Positions 38,152 to 51,084 of a stretch of DNA of 64,000 nucleotides are shown one piece after another. Source of the DNA: Erinaceus europaeus (Eukaryota; Chordata; Mammalia; Eulipotyphla; Erinaceidae); the NCBI RefSeq assembly GCF_950295315.1, contig NC_080171.1, forward strand, positions 109,898,378 through 109,962,377. Reading direction: 5' to 3'. The notes below the pieces were generated by a model. It ran no database searches. It saw nothing but the letters and a program-made list of their open reading frames with translations, and was not told where the DNA came from. Within the stretch, counting starts at the first letter, position 1. Each line of letters starts with the position of its first letter. The translations under genes and the position numbers were made by a program.

Positions 38152-38699
38152 TGATAATATTTAAACAGGAATATGCCAGCCTCTCCTCTGTGTCTGAGTT
38201 ACTCACCCTGGTCTAAGTTATTCTTATTTGCAGGGTAGTTTAAATTTCAATGGCACTATTAAACAGAACATCAACCACCTACCCTCAATGACTTGCTATC
38301 AGAAAGTTGCTCATCCTCTAAACCTTTGCTCTAATCTCCAAGCAGCCAAGGTATTCACAGGAACCGTCTCTGTCCTGGATAATAAATCACAATGATAACT
38401 CACAGGATGGACAGTAAGAACCCTCCATCCTAGAATTTGATGGCTACAAGGAATCCGGATAGTGTTGTAGCTCAAAACTCAACCTGAGAGCTTATTCGGA
38501 GGTTTTATGAGGGGAGCTCAGCCATGCATACACCCTCGACCAAAGACCCCGATCTATCTCTATTCACCAAGGCTGCAGCTTCTGGAGGGACACACATGGA
38601 GTGGTGAGGGAGGAAGGGGACACCTAGCCAGACAGATCAGTCGAATCAACCCTACCAGTCAATAGGGTGACAGATTACCCTCACATGCTCAAAACTCAG

Positions 38700-39375
38700 A
38701 TCAGATCACTGGGGGTTACAGTTAATGGTATTTATATGCTTTTCTCATATATGGGAGCTACTCTTTGCCCTGATGCAGTTTTCTAGTCTTATGTCCAACT
38801 CTGACACCATCTCCCCAGACAATACCTTCAGCCCACCTGCACATTAGCTGTCAGGCTCAAGTAAAAATTGGTAAAGTCATGGGGCCTTAAAATATACCTA
38901 AAATAAACCTACTAGCCTTTTCTAAAAGGGAGACCACAAGTTTCATCTGCCATATTCTTACCTTTAAGTTCCTGATTATTAAACTTTTTTTTATATATAT
39001 CTTAATGCTTTTCAGTCACCAAATTGCAGCTGCTACTATGATGCCAACCTGATTTCCCTGGGCAGATGACCTCACCAATGTGTCCTGGAATCTCACTTCT
39101 CCAGAGCCCTGCCCCACTAGGGAAAGACAGAAAGAGTATAATCAAGCTGCCAATGCCCATGTCCAGTGGGGAAGCAATTACACAAGCCAGACCTTCCACC
39201 TTTTTCACCCCATAATGATCCTAGGTCCATACTCTCAGAGGGATAAAGAATAGGAAAGCTTCCAATGGATGGGATGGGATGCAGAGCTCTGGTGGTGGGA
39301 ATTGTGTGGAATAGTGCCCCTCTTATCCAACAGATTTGTTGACAATTATTAAATTAAAAAATGGCTTATAAAAAC
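38700..39375 (+). mobile_element. L1 3' UTR (sense), diverged
   Basis: 'tatgggagctactctttgcc', 'caccatctccccagacaata', 'gggaagcaattacacaagcc', 'ggtggtgggaattgtgtgga'. More substitutions than the copies at 14 and 23 kb, so an older subfamily. Confidence 0.8.
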
Positions 39376-39934
39376 TCAATTTACAAAAGCAAAGTTAAAG
39401 TATAGGTAAATAAGAAGGATCCTTGAAGGTAGGAGAACCACTATTCAGCATGTACATACACCTGAGAAAATTTAGAAAACATCGCAGAAACTTTAACACT
39501 CAAAGCATGCTTCAGATAGGTATCTTCTCTACTCCTTCCTGTCAAGCCTCTCATTAACTAAGTTTACTGAAGTGCTCTGTCTGTACTTTTATGTGAAAAT
39601 AAGATGGATGGACTTCAGTGGGAATGGTTTTAGTTACTCCCTGCTAGTGAAGCATGTCCCCCAAATTTCTACTAAGTATTTGCACTTGCACATCAATCGT
39701 GTTTGAAGTTAGGCTGGAAGATCACAACTCTAAGTAATCCCTGTTATCTCTGCCTCCAAAATGCACTCATGCCACTCATACTCCTCCTGGCTTCTCTCCC
39801 TTCCAGCGCAGCAGCAATCCATAAGAGTCTAGAACAAGTCCTACAACAGCTGACCATAAACCAGGATTTCACTCAGCCCATTCTGTTCTCAGCCATTTTA
39901 GTGTCACAGATCAAGTTGTGTCCTTGAAGCTTTA

Positions 39935-40262
39935 CAGTGCCTTTTTTGCCTCCAGGGCTATCGCTGGGGCTCAGTACCTGTACTACCAATTCACTGCTCC
40001 TGGAGCCATTTTTCTCATTTTGTTACCTTGTTGTTGTTATTGTTATTGTTGCCATTGCCACTGTTGTTGTTGGATAGGACAGAGATCAAGAGAGGAGGGA
40101 AGACAGAGGGGGGGAGAGAAAGATAGACACCTGCAGACCTGCTTCACTGCCTGTGAAGTGACCCCCCAGCAGGTGGGGAGCCAGGGGCTCAAATCGAGAT
40201 CATTACCCAGTCCCTGTGATTTGTGCAGTGTGCGCTTAAACTGCTGCGTTACTGCTCAACCC
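39935..40262 (-). mobile_element. Type 1 SINE (antisense) with extension
   Basis: 'tgcctccagggctatcgctg' and 'actgctcctggagccatttt' are the reversed 3' extension. Then come 'ttggataggacagagatcaa' and 'ctgcgttactgctcaaccct'. Confidence 0.92.
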
Positions 40263-40293
40263 TTTACAATGCCTTTTTAAAAAAATTTGCTAT

Positions 40294-40299
<6 letters not shown>

Positions 40300-40331
<32 letters not shown>
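40300..40331 (+). repeat. (GT)n microsatellite
   Basis: About 16 uninterrupted GT units. Confidence 0.95.
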
Positions 40332-40334
<3 letters not shown>

Positions 40335-40364
40335 CATGCATGATTTTAACACTGTTAGGTTTTT

Positions 40365-40490
40365 TTCATTCAGTTAGATAATGAGAAAGAGAGGGGAATA
40401 CAGCACCAGAGCATTCCCAGGTGCCGTGGTGCTGGAACTCAAATTTGGGCTGCACGTCTGACAATCCATAACCCTACCAGGTAAACTCTC
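40365..40490 (-). mobile_element. Old SINE (antisense)
   Basis: 'gagaaagagaggggaataca', 'gtggtgctggaactcaaatt', 'ataaccctaccagg'. A diverged antisense SINE body, type uncertain. Confidence 0.45.
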
Positions 40491-40831
40491 TTCAGTTCTA
40501 ATAACATTGACTCTTCATCAAATTCTTAACATATTTTCTCAGATGAGTAATGTTTTCATGATCTATAACAACCTGAGTTATTCTCAGCGATGGCACAGCA
40601 TCCCAGAAAATCTCACCCCACTCAATGACCTGTTTGATTCATATTCTAAAGGCAAAAAAAAAAAAAAAAATGAGAATCCACAGATGTAGTTTGTCCATTC
40701 TGAATCTTCTGTCAAGACTTAACAATAGTCCACCAGGTTGAGTGTCAGCCTTACCATGAGCAAGGCCCCATGTTTAAACCCCAGAATCACATGAGATCAC
40801 CACTAAATGAGAAAAATTTTACGGATATTTA

Positions 40832-40835
<4 letters not shown>

Positions 40836-40868
<33 letters not shown>

Positions 40869-40890
40869 TGTGTGTATGTGTGTATGTGTG
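40836..40890 (+). repeat. (GT)n microsatellite, imperfect
   Basis: About 14 GT units, then GTTT/GTAT interruptions in a TG-rich stretch. Confidence 0.95.
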
Positions 40891-41744
40891 TACATGCATA
40901 TCTGAAAATAAAGGATGAAAAATTAGGTCCTGATAGTAGTGGAATCACACATTCTTGATTTTAGTGCTGTGTGGACTCACAGATACACATATATATACAG
41001 AAATTATGAAATATTCTATTAAATGTTAAAACTATGTAAATTCTACCAATTTTGTGGAACCTATAGTCAAAACATAAAATATAGGGTTATTTTGAAATGT
41101 TTTATATTTATGTTCTACTCCAGAATGCAAGGATGTTTATCTAATAATCCTTCATTTAACAGTAATAAAATTAGGGAGCAAAATGATTTGGTTCTTCCTA
41201 TGCCAATTTATATTAGAAGCACAAGTTCATCTACTTATCATTCAGTAAATACAAGCAGTCTGGTACAGTGCTGAAACACTTATCCTTGAGTGGAATAAGT
41301 TTGACGCAGGAGAGATATCTATCAGCATGACATCATCTCAGCACTGGACTTATTACTGAAATGACTCCATAGATGCTTACTAAGCTAATGTTTGTCTCTT
41401 TTTTAATGTGATGTAATTGATTATTTGACTATATGGTACTTTGGTATTTTCCAAACAGATATGAATGCATAGACTGAGGACAGAATATTAGAACCAAAGG
41501 TCCATTTATTCTTTTGCTAATAATTGAAAGGATAAGTATCCCATGAAAGAGGAAGGAAAGTCCTCCATGAAACAACAGTGACTGTAGAATAAGTTCAGAA
41601 CTGACACAGATTATTATTATTAATTAATAATAATATTATTAATTATTATTAATAAGTCAGTCTTATTCAGAGTAGATGTAAGAGAACTGATTCTGGCCAA
41701 ATCTTGTTACCTTTCTTGTTATGTATCTGACCTCAGGGAAATTA

Positions 41745-41912
41745 TTATTTTCACATGTCAAGTAGAAATAAAAATAGTCATCCTCAACTCTGATGAGTTA
41801 GTGCGAGGAAGTATATGACCTTAATATAACCGATCCATTTCTTTACTCTGGGGTGGGCAGAATTATTTTACTATGACAAATATCTGTAACAAAAATGTAT
41901 CATTTTAGCATT
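41745..41912 (+). repeat. Local duplication, copy 1
   Basis: The run from 'ttttcacatgtcaagtagaa' to 'aatgtatcattttag' is repeated at 42790-42960 with a few substitutions, both copies in the same orientation. It does not match the other repeat families here. Confidence 0.85.
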
Positions 41913-42115
41913 TTTGAGTACTAGGTTCAGTATAGTCACATTGTTCATCACCACATCCACCTCCAGAATTTCTTATCAGCTCAAACAGAAAACTAACCCC
42001 ATGAAACACTAACTCCTCATTTGCTATATTTCAGTCCTTAGCCACCACCATTCTACTTAATGTTTCTCTGAATTTGATTAATTTAAATATTTGAGTGGAA
42101 TCCTAAAATAACTTT
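41900..42115 (-). mobile_element. Ancient L1 (L1M-type) fragment, antisense
   Basis: 'gtcacattgttcatcaccac', 'tccacctccagaatttctta', 'ccaccaccattctacttaat', 'tgagtggaatcctaaa' follow the order of a common mammalian L1M 3' region read backwards. It could also be part of the unit that was duplicated. Confidence 0.5.
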
Positions 42116-42149
42116 TGATTTTTTTTTTTTAATTTTAACCTTTTAAAAA

Positions 42150-42350
42150 AAAAAACAAAACTTTATTTTTATTTAATAGAGATAGCCAGAAGGGGCGTAT
42201 AGAGAAAGAGAAAGACAGAGAGACACCTGCAGCCCTGCTTTACCACTCCTGAAGCTTTCTCCCTGCAGGTGGGGACTGGGGAATTGAACCTGGGTCATTG
42301 CACAATGTAATGTGTGCATTTAACCAGATGGGCCACCACGCGGCAAAATT
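42150..42350 (-). mobile_element. Type 2 SINE (antisense)
   Basis: 'gacacctgcagccctgcttt', 'gcaggtggggactggggaat', 'gatgggccaccacgcggc' in reversed order, after an A-rich/T-rich junction. Confidence 0.92.
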
Positions 42351-42789
42351 ACTGTTTTGAAATAATCTCAGATTTAGAGATGAGTTTCTAAGAAGTACAG
42401 TTCAAAAATTCCCTCTCTGCTTCTCCAATAGTAACATCTTAATTACAGTTATACATATGTCAAAATAAGGGAAATAACACCTTAATATTGGTATAATATT
42501 ACTAACAAAAATTCAGGTTTCATTTAGAATTTTCTAACCATTTCTCTACTAGTTGTTACAGAGCCTAAAATAAAAAGTCTCTCCCTATTATTGCATATCT
42601 GGATCACTCTACTTTGACATAAGCTCAATAATCATTAATGTTAAGGCATCAGAATTGAATGTTTTATGCAATACTAAGAAAAAGTATCTAATAATTTTTA
42701 TTTTTATTTAACTATATTCTATCTATGTGTGAAAATTTTACTGGAATCTGTGATTCTAGAACCTTTCACATGCTATAAATGTATTTCCA

Positions 42790-42960
42790 AAAAAATTTTT
42801 TTCACATGTCAAGTAGAAATAAAAATAATCATCTTTAATTTTGATGAGTTACTGAGAGGAATTATATGACCTTATAATATAATGTAACCATTTTTTTACT
42901 CTGGGGTGGGCAGAATTATTTTACTATAACAAATATCTGTAACAAAAATATATCATTTTA
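42790..42960 (+). repeat. Local duplication, copy 2, broken by a SINE
   Basis: It matches 41745-41912 from 'ttttttcacatgtcaagtag' to 'atatatcattttag'. A SINE begins at its last base, and the last bases of the repeat recur after the SINE as a target-site duplication. Confidence 0.85.
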
Positions 42961-43282
42961 GGCAGTCCGGTGGTGGCGCAGCGGATAAAGCGCACAAGGT
43001 GCAGAGCGTAAGGACCCACAGAAGGATCCCGGTTCAAGCCCCCAGCTACCCACCTGTAGGGTAATTGATTCACAGGTGGTGAAGCAGGTCTGCAGGTGTC
43101 TATCTTTCTCTCCCCCTCTCTGTCTTCCCCTCCTCTCTCCATTTCTCTCTGTCCTATCCAACAATGATGACATTAACAACAACAAGAACTACAACAATAA
43201 AACAACAAGAAAAGGGAATAAATAAATATTTAAACATTTAAAAATAAAAAAATAATAAAATTGAAATCCCTCTAAAAAAAAA
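42961..43282 (+). mobile_element. Type 1 SINE with TSD
   Basis: 'ggtggtggcgcagcggataa', B box 'ggttcaagccc', 'cccacctgtagggtaattga', CAA tail and a 3' A-rich region. It is flanked by 'tatcattttag' just before 42961 and again near 43285-43296. Confidence 0.93.
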
Positions 43283-43929
43283 GTATCATTTTAGCTCTGG
43301 GAACCTGCCAATTCCCCGTTCATTTTGCTTATCAATACCATTAGTAGGTTCTAAAGTGATAAGAAAGAATTGGTAATAAGGATCATGTGGGCTCATGGTC
43401 TCTGGTGCCATCACAAATTCATGTTAGCATCAAGATGTGACCTTCAATATGCCTTTTAGCTATTTGTGATTTTAGGTTTGAAATAATCTGTCTTAAGATG
43501 TATTCTAACATAAATTCTTCATTTCAAAATATGACTAACACTGCTTACAAAAAGGAGTTTTGATATTTTAAAAGACAAATGTTAAATCTCTACTGTGCAT
43601 CCCTGTGAGGTCAGAGGTTTATAATTTTATTTTAAGATCTCTGAGATAAGAGATAAGATGTCATTGAAAAAAAAGGAATTCACAAAGGATCACTGGACTT
43701 CTAATTTGCATACTTTTAATTACTGGATATAATTATCTTAGAGAAAAAAAGTTAATCTCTTCAAATCCCAATTTCCTGATGAGTAATGTGGAAATAATGG
43801 TAGTTATGACTATTGAAAATATTATTTTGTCTCTATTATTACTGGAAACTAAACCATGAAAAGTACACTAAAAGTATTTTACATAATTAAATCACTTTAA
43901 AATTGAGGCTAGTTTGGTGCATATTCCAA

Positions 43930-43995
43930 GAGAGGTAAATGTTAGGGGAAGATCACCAGAGGGCTCTGAACTCCAATTCCATCAGGAGAGAGAGA
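43930..43995 (+). mobile_element. Short L1 3'-UTR piece
   Basis: 'ggggaagatcaccagagggc' and 'tctgaactccaattccatca' match the reverse complement of the 19930-19970 L1 text. Very short. Confidence 0.5.
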
Positions 43996-44664
43996 GAAGG
44001 AAAAAAAATCTACCTGTGAAAAAGCTGATAAATTAGAAAACTATTACCTTGATATTAATAAAAGTAGACTTATCTACAAATTAAAAAACTTTTAAAAATA
44101 GATCAAATAACTTATTAAGCAAAAAAAAAAACTGGTCCGTTGCTTTCAAGTAAATGTTCTTGCTATAAATTTTATACTGCTATACTGAACTGCAAACATT
44201 CATGTATAGTATTTATAAATAAATAAAATGGGAAAATAGCTTCCTCTTACTTTTAGTTTCATTGAGTGACCTGGAAATTGAGTGACATGGATAGAGATGC
44301 CAACTCTGTGTCCAGAAGCAAGCACTTCACCTTGAGATTTATCTATCCAGACCAAGGTGCTGTATCTACCTAGTGAACTCTAAAATTTTCACTTCTGTAC
44401 ATAAGTTTAGTTCAAGGTTCTAGAAAAATTAATGGAAAAAAATCTCTCCTTTTGTTAGATTCAAAATATCAAATATTACCTGAAATGCATTAACAGTTTC
44501 CTTTCCAGGCATTTACGTCACATATTCTGATACGAACATCTCAAACTCTAGCTAATGTCTTGAAAAAAGTATTCACCTGTGAAGTATTTCTTGATTAGTG
44601 CCTCTGAGTAGAAGCAGAGTCAAACCAGTAACTAAGCAGAGGCAGCTATCATTTTTTAAAAAAA

Positions 44665-44918
44665 TATTTATTTATTCCCTTTTGTTGCCCTTCTTGTTGT
44701 TATTGTAGTTATTATTGTTGTTGTTGCTGGATAGGACAGAGAGAAATGAAGAGAGGAGGGGAAGAGGGGGAGAGAAAGACACCTGCAGACCTGCTTCACC
44801 GCCTGTGAAGCGATGCCCCTGCAGGTGGGGAGCTGGGGGCTCGAACTGGAATTCTTATGCCCGTCCTTGCACTTGGCACCACATGCGCTTAACCCACTGT
44901 GCTACCGCCTGACTCCCA
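44665..44918 (-). mobile_element. Type 1 SINE (antisense)
   Basis: 'tatttattcccttttgttgc', 'ctggataggacagagagaaa', 'gcaggtggggagctgggggc', 'gtgctaccgcctgactccca'. Full length. Confidence 0.95.
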
Positions 44919-45130
44919 GCAACTATCATTTTAAGCCCCATGGTCTTCTCCTCTAGCAGATGAAAATCTGTCCTTCTGGCTATTCATGCAACAACCCCTG
45001 GAACCCACAGTGTCTGGTCCCAGAATAATACAAAACCTAGAGTCAATGCAGATATAGGACACACGGTCACAAATGCTCCTTTTCACCCACAATCTTCTGT
45101 CAACTGCTTTTATATAAAGACTACAATGTT

Positions 45131-45305
45131 GGCTCCCCACCTGCATAGGGGTTACTTCACCAGCGGTGAAGCAGGTCTGCAGGTGTCTTTCTCTCTCCCT
45201 CTCTGTCTTCCCTCCTCTCTAAATTTCTCTCTGTCCTATCTAATAACATGGAAAGAATGGCTACCAGGAGCAGTGGATTTGTAGTTCAGTACCCTGGATG
45301 CAAAA
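45131..45305 (+). mobile_element. Type 1 SINE, 3' two-thirds
   Basis: It starts at 'ggctccccacctgcataggg' with no head, then 'gtctgcaggtgtctttctct', a short tail and the extension 'gagcagtggatttgtagttc'. A 5'-truncated or deleted copy. Confidence 0.88.
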
Positions 45306-46117
45306 AAAATAATAATAATAAAAGAGAGAGAGACAACAATATAAGTATTATTAAAATACTATTGAAATAAAGATTTGACGATACATGCTCCTAAATTTTA
45401 GCTTTTTTGTTTCTTCATTTTGCTTCCTTGAAATATTAACACAGGTAAGAAGACAGCTTCCTTTATTATACAGGAAAGGTCCAGCTCAGTTTCTCAATAC
45501 TCTTTTCATGAGTCTTCCTAAACAACCAAGAATTTTTTTATAATACATCTAGAAACCTAACTTTGCTGGCAAAGAGGTTGAAAATAAAATTTTTAAAAAT
45601 TAGGAAAGAAATATTGCCAATGGCATCAAGATTATATTTTAAAATCAATGTATAGTTATGGGAACAACACTAGAATATTATAAAAACAATGTATAATTTG
45701 GTAAAAAAACATTTTTGAAAAATAAATTAGCTGTCAACATTTGCGGAGTAGCAAAAGGGGTTAAAATGAATTCTTATTTTCCCGGAAAACCTTAAATAAG
45801 TGCTTGATCTATATGTAATTTCAAGGCATTAAACTGCTTAAATTGATAAAATTAAAGAAGCTACACAAAAAGCACTAAGTTTTCAATCTCGACAAAGTTT
45901 TCAGGACCTTCTTTAGCAATTCAAACTGTCAGAAAAATAGCGCCATTCTATTAGTCTCCAGAAAATAGTGAAACGAGTAATAGATAAAATAGGTTATTTG
46001 AACAAATTTTAGGAAGATTTTTTTCACTGAGAAATTCCATTGACTGGAAACAATACTAGGACATGTTTAGTTAGACATTATTATTATTATTTTAATTATA
46101 GGAAATGAACTAACCTT

Positions 46118-46245
46118 GCTGTTATGGACAGAATGAGTTGCCCCCAATTCACATGCTGAAGCCTTAACCCAGTTTCTCAAAATAGGACTGTATCTGGAAA
46201 TAGTGTCTTTGAAGTAGTAACAAAGGTAATGTGGTCCTTCTCTCA
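46118..46245 (+). mobile_element. MaLR-class LTR fragment (MLT1-like)
   Basis: 'ttatggacagaatgagttgc', 'ccccaattcacatgctgaag', 'ccttaacccagtttctc' and 'ggaaatagtgtctttga' resemble the start of the mammalian MLT1/MST LTR family. Old and short. Confidence 0.5.
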
Positions 46246-46284
46246 AAATACATTTGATGTTTTAGGAGGGAGTTTGCTAGGTAG

Positions 46285-46545
46285 AGTGAAAACATGTCTT
46301 GTCATGTATGAGAACCTAGGCTCAAGCCCTGGCCACTATATAGGGACACCATGGACGCAAGCCAACAAGATCCATGGTTGGTGAAGCTGTACTGTGATGT
46401 CCCTCTTCTCTTTGTCCATCTTTCCCTATCTCTCCCTTCTTTAAAAAAATAGAAAATTGGTCTGGAGAGGTAGCTAATTGGTATTGCATATGCACAACAC
46501 CTCAGGTCCATTCCTCAGTACAGTGTAAAATGCATTTATATATAT
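46285..46545 (+). mobile_element. Two eroded SINEs in tandem
   Basis: First, about 46285-46450: 'ctaggctcaagccctggcca' as B-box region and 'tggttggtgaagctgtactg'. Second, about 46458-46545: 'ggtctggagaggtagctaat' with 'ctcaggtccattcctcagta'. Both diverged, types uncertain. Confidence 0.5.
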
Positions 46546-47794
46546 ATCTACATATGTAGCCTTTGGTTCTCTCTTTAGTGTTGGAGGGACCACCATGGCA
46601 TTCAAATATTTATTTATTGTTAAGTCTCTAAAGCTTTTTACTCACAGATCTATCGTGCTGTGGCATTCTTTCCGGTCAGAGTCTGGCCTGGCTATCTATT
46701 CAACACTATTTATTAGAGCACTGTTGCAGGGAAAGTGCTGTGTAAGAATGCAGAGGATAATGACAGAAGCAATTAGAGGCTTTCCTAGAGAGCTAACATT
46801 TCAGGCTCCTTTATTTTTCACCTGAGTGCAAGCAGCATCCATGAAGAAGGCAAAATGCTAATCTCTGAGCAGTAAGAGACACTTGACAGAACATTTTTGG
46901 TCATTTCACCTCAGCTGCTTCTGTGGACCAAGCATAAAACACATAGCAATCCTGTGTCAGGGCAAATGGTTTCTACACAGACTATTTCTAAGATAGTGTT
47001 ATGGGCTTACAATTTCTCACTTTTATTGTACAACTGTTTCTGCTCTGAGGACATTTCAGAGAAAAATCTTAAGGAAGCATTCAAGTAATGCAATAAAAAT
47101 GTACTCTAGTGTGATCAAGTGGGTATTTTAGCGATTTATAATTACACTTCTAACGTATAAAATGCTCTGTATTTTACAAGTTGGGCTTGTTAGGAGTCAG
47201 ATAAATTTATGAATCTGTTCAATCTCTATTATTTCTGTCCTGTAGTATTTTTCTGACAATTATTATAGCTGCCTAAGAAGACATTTTAAGGAAAACACTT
47301 TATGCATTTTAAATACCCACATCAAATATTGTCGAAACATTGAAGAGAATGATTCTGTGCATGCTTCAAGACACAAATGCGGGGTTGTACTTTTGGACGT
47401 GCAAAGTATTGAAAATGACCTGAGTGCCCTAAGACAAGACTGACCTTTTTGGTTCAAAGTCTGTTTCTCAAAGGTTCAATTACACAGGGAGAAGTAGTTG
47501 ATAACCCTCACTATCTCTGTGCAAGTTGTGCCTCTGCTATCACTGAACTTACTGCTCTATGCCAGCAGCAATTACAGGTCTCCAGGGGTCTGTTCTCTAA
47601 TCCCAGTCTTCTAAATTAGCCCAATTAAGAGAGCCTTGGGGAGTATATAAACTTCCCAGAGTCTTACCACTACTCAGATTCACAGGAAGATCAAGTGCAG
47701 GGGACACACTTACTGGGAAACCCAGCCCAATTAAAAGTCCCTACAAGAGGGTGAAACTTTGAGTGAGGTATATTGTAGCAAAGTAGAAGACTGG

Positions 47795-48310
47795 AAAAGA
47801 GGGAGGAGGGGCCCCTTGGGAAAGATAGAAATAGGCTGAGGGTATGGCTCCAACTGCCAATGCCCAAATCCAGTGGAAAAGCAGTTACAGAAGCCAGAAC
47901 TCTTCCCCTCTGCACTCCACAAGCAACTTTGACCCATAGTCCCAGTGGGGGAGAAGTTATAGGAGGAAGAGGATAAGAGGGCCCTGAACTCCAGCTCCAT
48001 CAGGTCCCAGAGAGAGAAGGCAAAAAGGGGAGAGATATTTGGATGTAGTAAGAGGCTTATTTGTGGCTTAGAAGGGAAGACAGGAATGGATCTGGAAGGA
48101 AAAGGGGACAATTATGTATAAATATAGGCAGACAGCTGTAGACATGATAGTTAACCCATGCCGGCAAACTTGGGAGAACTGTAATGGAGGGATCTGGGAT
48201 TCAGAACTCTGGTGATGGGAACAATATGGAATTATACCCCTGTTGACATGTAATTTTTGTAAATCAGTCGTGAATCGGTAATAAAAAATTAGAAAATAAA
48301 ATAAAGTCTA
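47795..48310 (+). mobile_element. L1 3' UTR (sense)
   Basis: 'agaaataggctgagggtatg', 'gccaatgcccaaatccagtg', 'ctccagctccatcaggtccc', 'ggtgatgggaacaatatgga', 'gtaataaaaaattagaaaat'. It corresponds to the reverse complement of the 19655 type. Confidence 0.78.
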
Positions 48311-48495
48311 AAAAAGAGGGAGGTGGGGTTGGGGAAAGGGGGATCAGCTCCTCAGGACATGGTGGTAAGGAGAGACTTGAGCTGGTGGTGAAGTGGTGTG
48401 TAGACACCAATGATAGGGATATAGGAAACTGTACTCATGCATCAATGACTATCCTATGAACCATCATTTCCCAAATAAATGTTTTTTTTCCTTTG
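48311..48495 (+). mobile_element. L1 3' end, older type (sense)
   Basis: 'ctcctcaggacatggtggta', 'gtggtgtgtagacaccaatg', 'ccatcatttcccaaataaat'. The end resembles the copy at 33190. Confidence 0.55.
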
Positions 48496-48559
48496 GGGGG
48501 AGGGCTGGGGGAAGGGGTGAGTCAGTAAAGGAAGGGAAGGAAAGGAAGAAAGCAACTTT

Positions 48560-48775
48560 TCAGAGAATTATAGAAGCTAGACCTTCCACCTTCTGCACTA
48601 CATAAAGAATTTTGGTCCATACTCCCAGAGGAATAAAGAACAGGGAAGCTTCCAATGAAGGGGATGGGACACAGAACTCTGGTGGTGGGAAATGTATGGA
48701 ATCATATCCCTGTTATCTTACAATCATGTTAATCATTATTATATCACTAATAAAAAAATAAGAAAAATAAACTGA
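48560..48775 (+). mobile_element. L1 3' terminus (sense)
   Basis: 'gaattatagaagctagacct', 'tactcccagaggaataaaga', 'ggtggtgggaaatgtatgga', 'atatcactaataaaaaaata'. Confidence 0.8.
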
Positions 48776-48967
48776 TTTTGTCACAGGTTGTTTTTCAGTT
48801 AAATCATAAATTCCTTCATTTGCCTTATCAATCAATGTTCAACAAAGGTTGCAACCCCAGGACCAGTGTGAACCAGATAGCATTTTCATAGACCCAACCT
48901 TGATGGAGAAGACTGAGAGCTCATTATTATAGTCAATTCACTGCCCCTGGATGGCATTTAGATATTT

Positions 48968-49168
48968 TCTGTGGGCCAGGTGGTTGTATGCCTGGTTGAG
49001 GGCACATGTTACAATGTGTAAGGACCCTGGGCCAAGCTTTCAGTTCCTAACTGCAGAGGGAAAACTTCAGTTCATGAATAGTGAAGCAGTCCTACAAGTG
49101 TGTCTCTTTCTCTCTCACCCTATCTCCCCCTTCCCTCACAGTGTCTCTCTGACTCTATCCAATAGATA

Positions 49169-49205
<37 letters not shown>
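48968..49205 (+). mobile_element. Type 2 SINE with (CA)n tail
   Basis: 'gccaggtggttgtatgcctg', 'gaatagtgaagcagtcctac', CT region, then a tail that has become about 18 CA units (49170-49206). Confidence 0.88.
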
Positions 49206-49212
<7 letters not shown>

Positions 49213-50184
49213 GAAAAATAAGATATTTTCTGAACATGAGATGTACATGCTCTACTTTGGCCAATCTGTCCTCTATACCAAGAAATGTGTGGCCCTGAAA
49301 ACAAAAACAAAAAAACATGTTACTTTTACTATTGTTGTTGTTTCTCAAAGATACATTTTCTTTCTGGTTAGGAGTCTCTCTTCTCCTAGTTTTGATTCAC
49401 AGCTAAGATCTTCCTTGTCTGGAAAGTATCTTGGTTCCTTTTTGAAATATGGGGATTATTTAACATAGGCAAGAACCCCAGGGCCTAGGAATTTTGGCAC
49501 AGATATGCTCCTCTCCAGCTCCTGAAACCACACACAGGAGGTAGTGAGCAAAGCCCAGAAATAGTTCAAAGGACTGTCTGCCCACTTTTGAGATATGTAT
49601 AAGTTTAATGAGGTCATGGTAAGTTTATGGAGAAAATAACAATACTTTTTAAATCAAATGGTATAATTCCAGCTCCTGACCTGTGGTGATTCCCACTATG
49701 TGTCAATCTCTTAATCTCCTTGAATTTCCATGCTGTTCTGTGCAAAAGAGAGGTGACAGTGATTGCAGGATCTACCCCCCACCAGGGAGAAAATATGTGT
49801 AGTGTTTTAGATATTAAAAAATGTCCCAGGAGTTCCATGACCAATAATTTGTAGAATTAGGTAAGGTAGAAGAGAAAGAATGAAAGAAAGAAAAGCAGAG
49901 ATAGTGTTCTATTTTTTTGAGACAATAACAAATACATTGAAGTATTTGAAAAGTACATGGAGATTGGCAAGAAGCTGACAAGAAGACACTTTGGAAAACT
50001 CAACAGAATAGCCACTAGCCATTAGGAAACCCATGTCGTCTTCCATTCCTAGGATTTCAAGAATTAGGGTTGTCTATGTTATAGCTATAATGAGCAATAT
50101 CAGTTCAAGTCTTATTTTTAGCACTCTAAGGAAGGAAAACAATTTGGAAATAAGAATAAGGAGTAAATATTATTGGCCTTGAAT

Positions 50185-50745
50185 TTCTTTTAAAAAATAA
50201 ATCAATATGTTAGCTTTCAGATTCAGGCAAAAACTAGTAAAGTTATGGGCTCTTTGGAATATACCTAAAATAGAACTATTACCTTTTTCCATAATGGAAA
50301 TCTCCAAGTCTTTATCTGCAATACTCCTGCCTTTCAGTTCATGATTAGTCAAGAATTTGCTCTGCTTTATATCTTAACTCTTTTTCAGCCACCAGGTTCC
50401 AGATGCTAACATGATGCTCACCAATGAATCCACCAGTCAGTCCTAGAGCTCTACCTCCCCAGAGCCCTACCCCACTATGGAAAGAGAGAGACAGGCTGAA
50501 AGTGTGGATTGACCTGCCAATGCCCATGTTCAGCAGAGAAGCAATTACAGAAGCCAGACCTTCCACCTTCTGCACCCCATAATGATCCTGGGTCCATACT
50601 CCCAGAAGGATAAAAAATAGGAAAAGCTGTCAAGGGAGGGGGTGGAATACGGAGTTATGGTGGTGGGAATTGTACCCCTCTTAACCTATGGTCTTGTCAA
50701 GATTTCCATTTTACAAATAAAAATTTAAAAATAAATAAATAAGCA
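50185..50745 (+). mobile_element. L1 3' UTR (sense)
   Basis: 'gttatgggctctttggaata', 'cagccaccaggttccagatg', 'agaagcaattacagaagcca', 'ggtggtgggaattgtacccc', end 'ccattttacaaataaaaatt'. Confidence 0.85.
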
Positions 50746-51084
50746 AATAAAACTTTGTTATTTTCCTGATGTCCACAAGGCAGGTTATAAACTCAATACT
50801 CAAATAACCAAGTTCAACTGTGTGGTAGAGACAGTCACTCACTGTTGATTTCTCCTACTTGTCCTGTCCTGTGACCTTCATTCAAATACACCAATAAAAT
50901 CTCTTCAGTATTTTACTAGTGTCCACCTTGACCTCCAATAAGTATCCACAACCTAGGATTCTCACTTTCTCTTGGGTTCTCTTAGCTCTTGTCTACCAAA
51001 TAGGGCAGTTCCCATGTGGACACCTTCATGTGTGGCATGCTCTTCCACTCTCCCTAAACCTGTGACCATAACATATGCTTTCAT

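Noticed and set aside
37526..38216. Long open frames (over 220 residues) rich in Ser/Pro or Glu
   Set aside because: They cover the GGA/GAA tract, where any frame without A/T-rich codons stays open. There is no domain, splice structure or start context.
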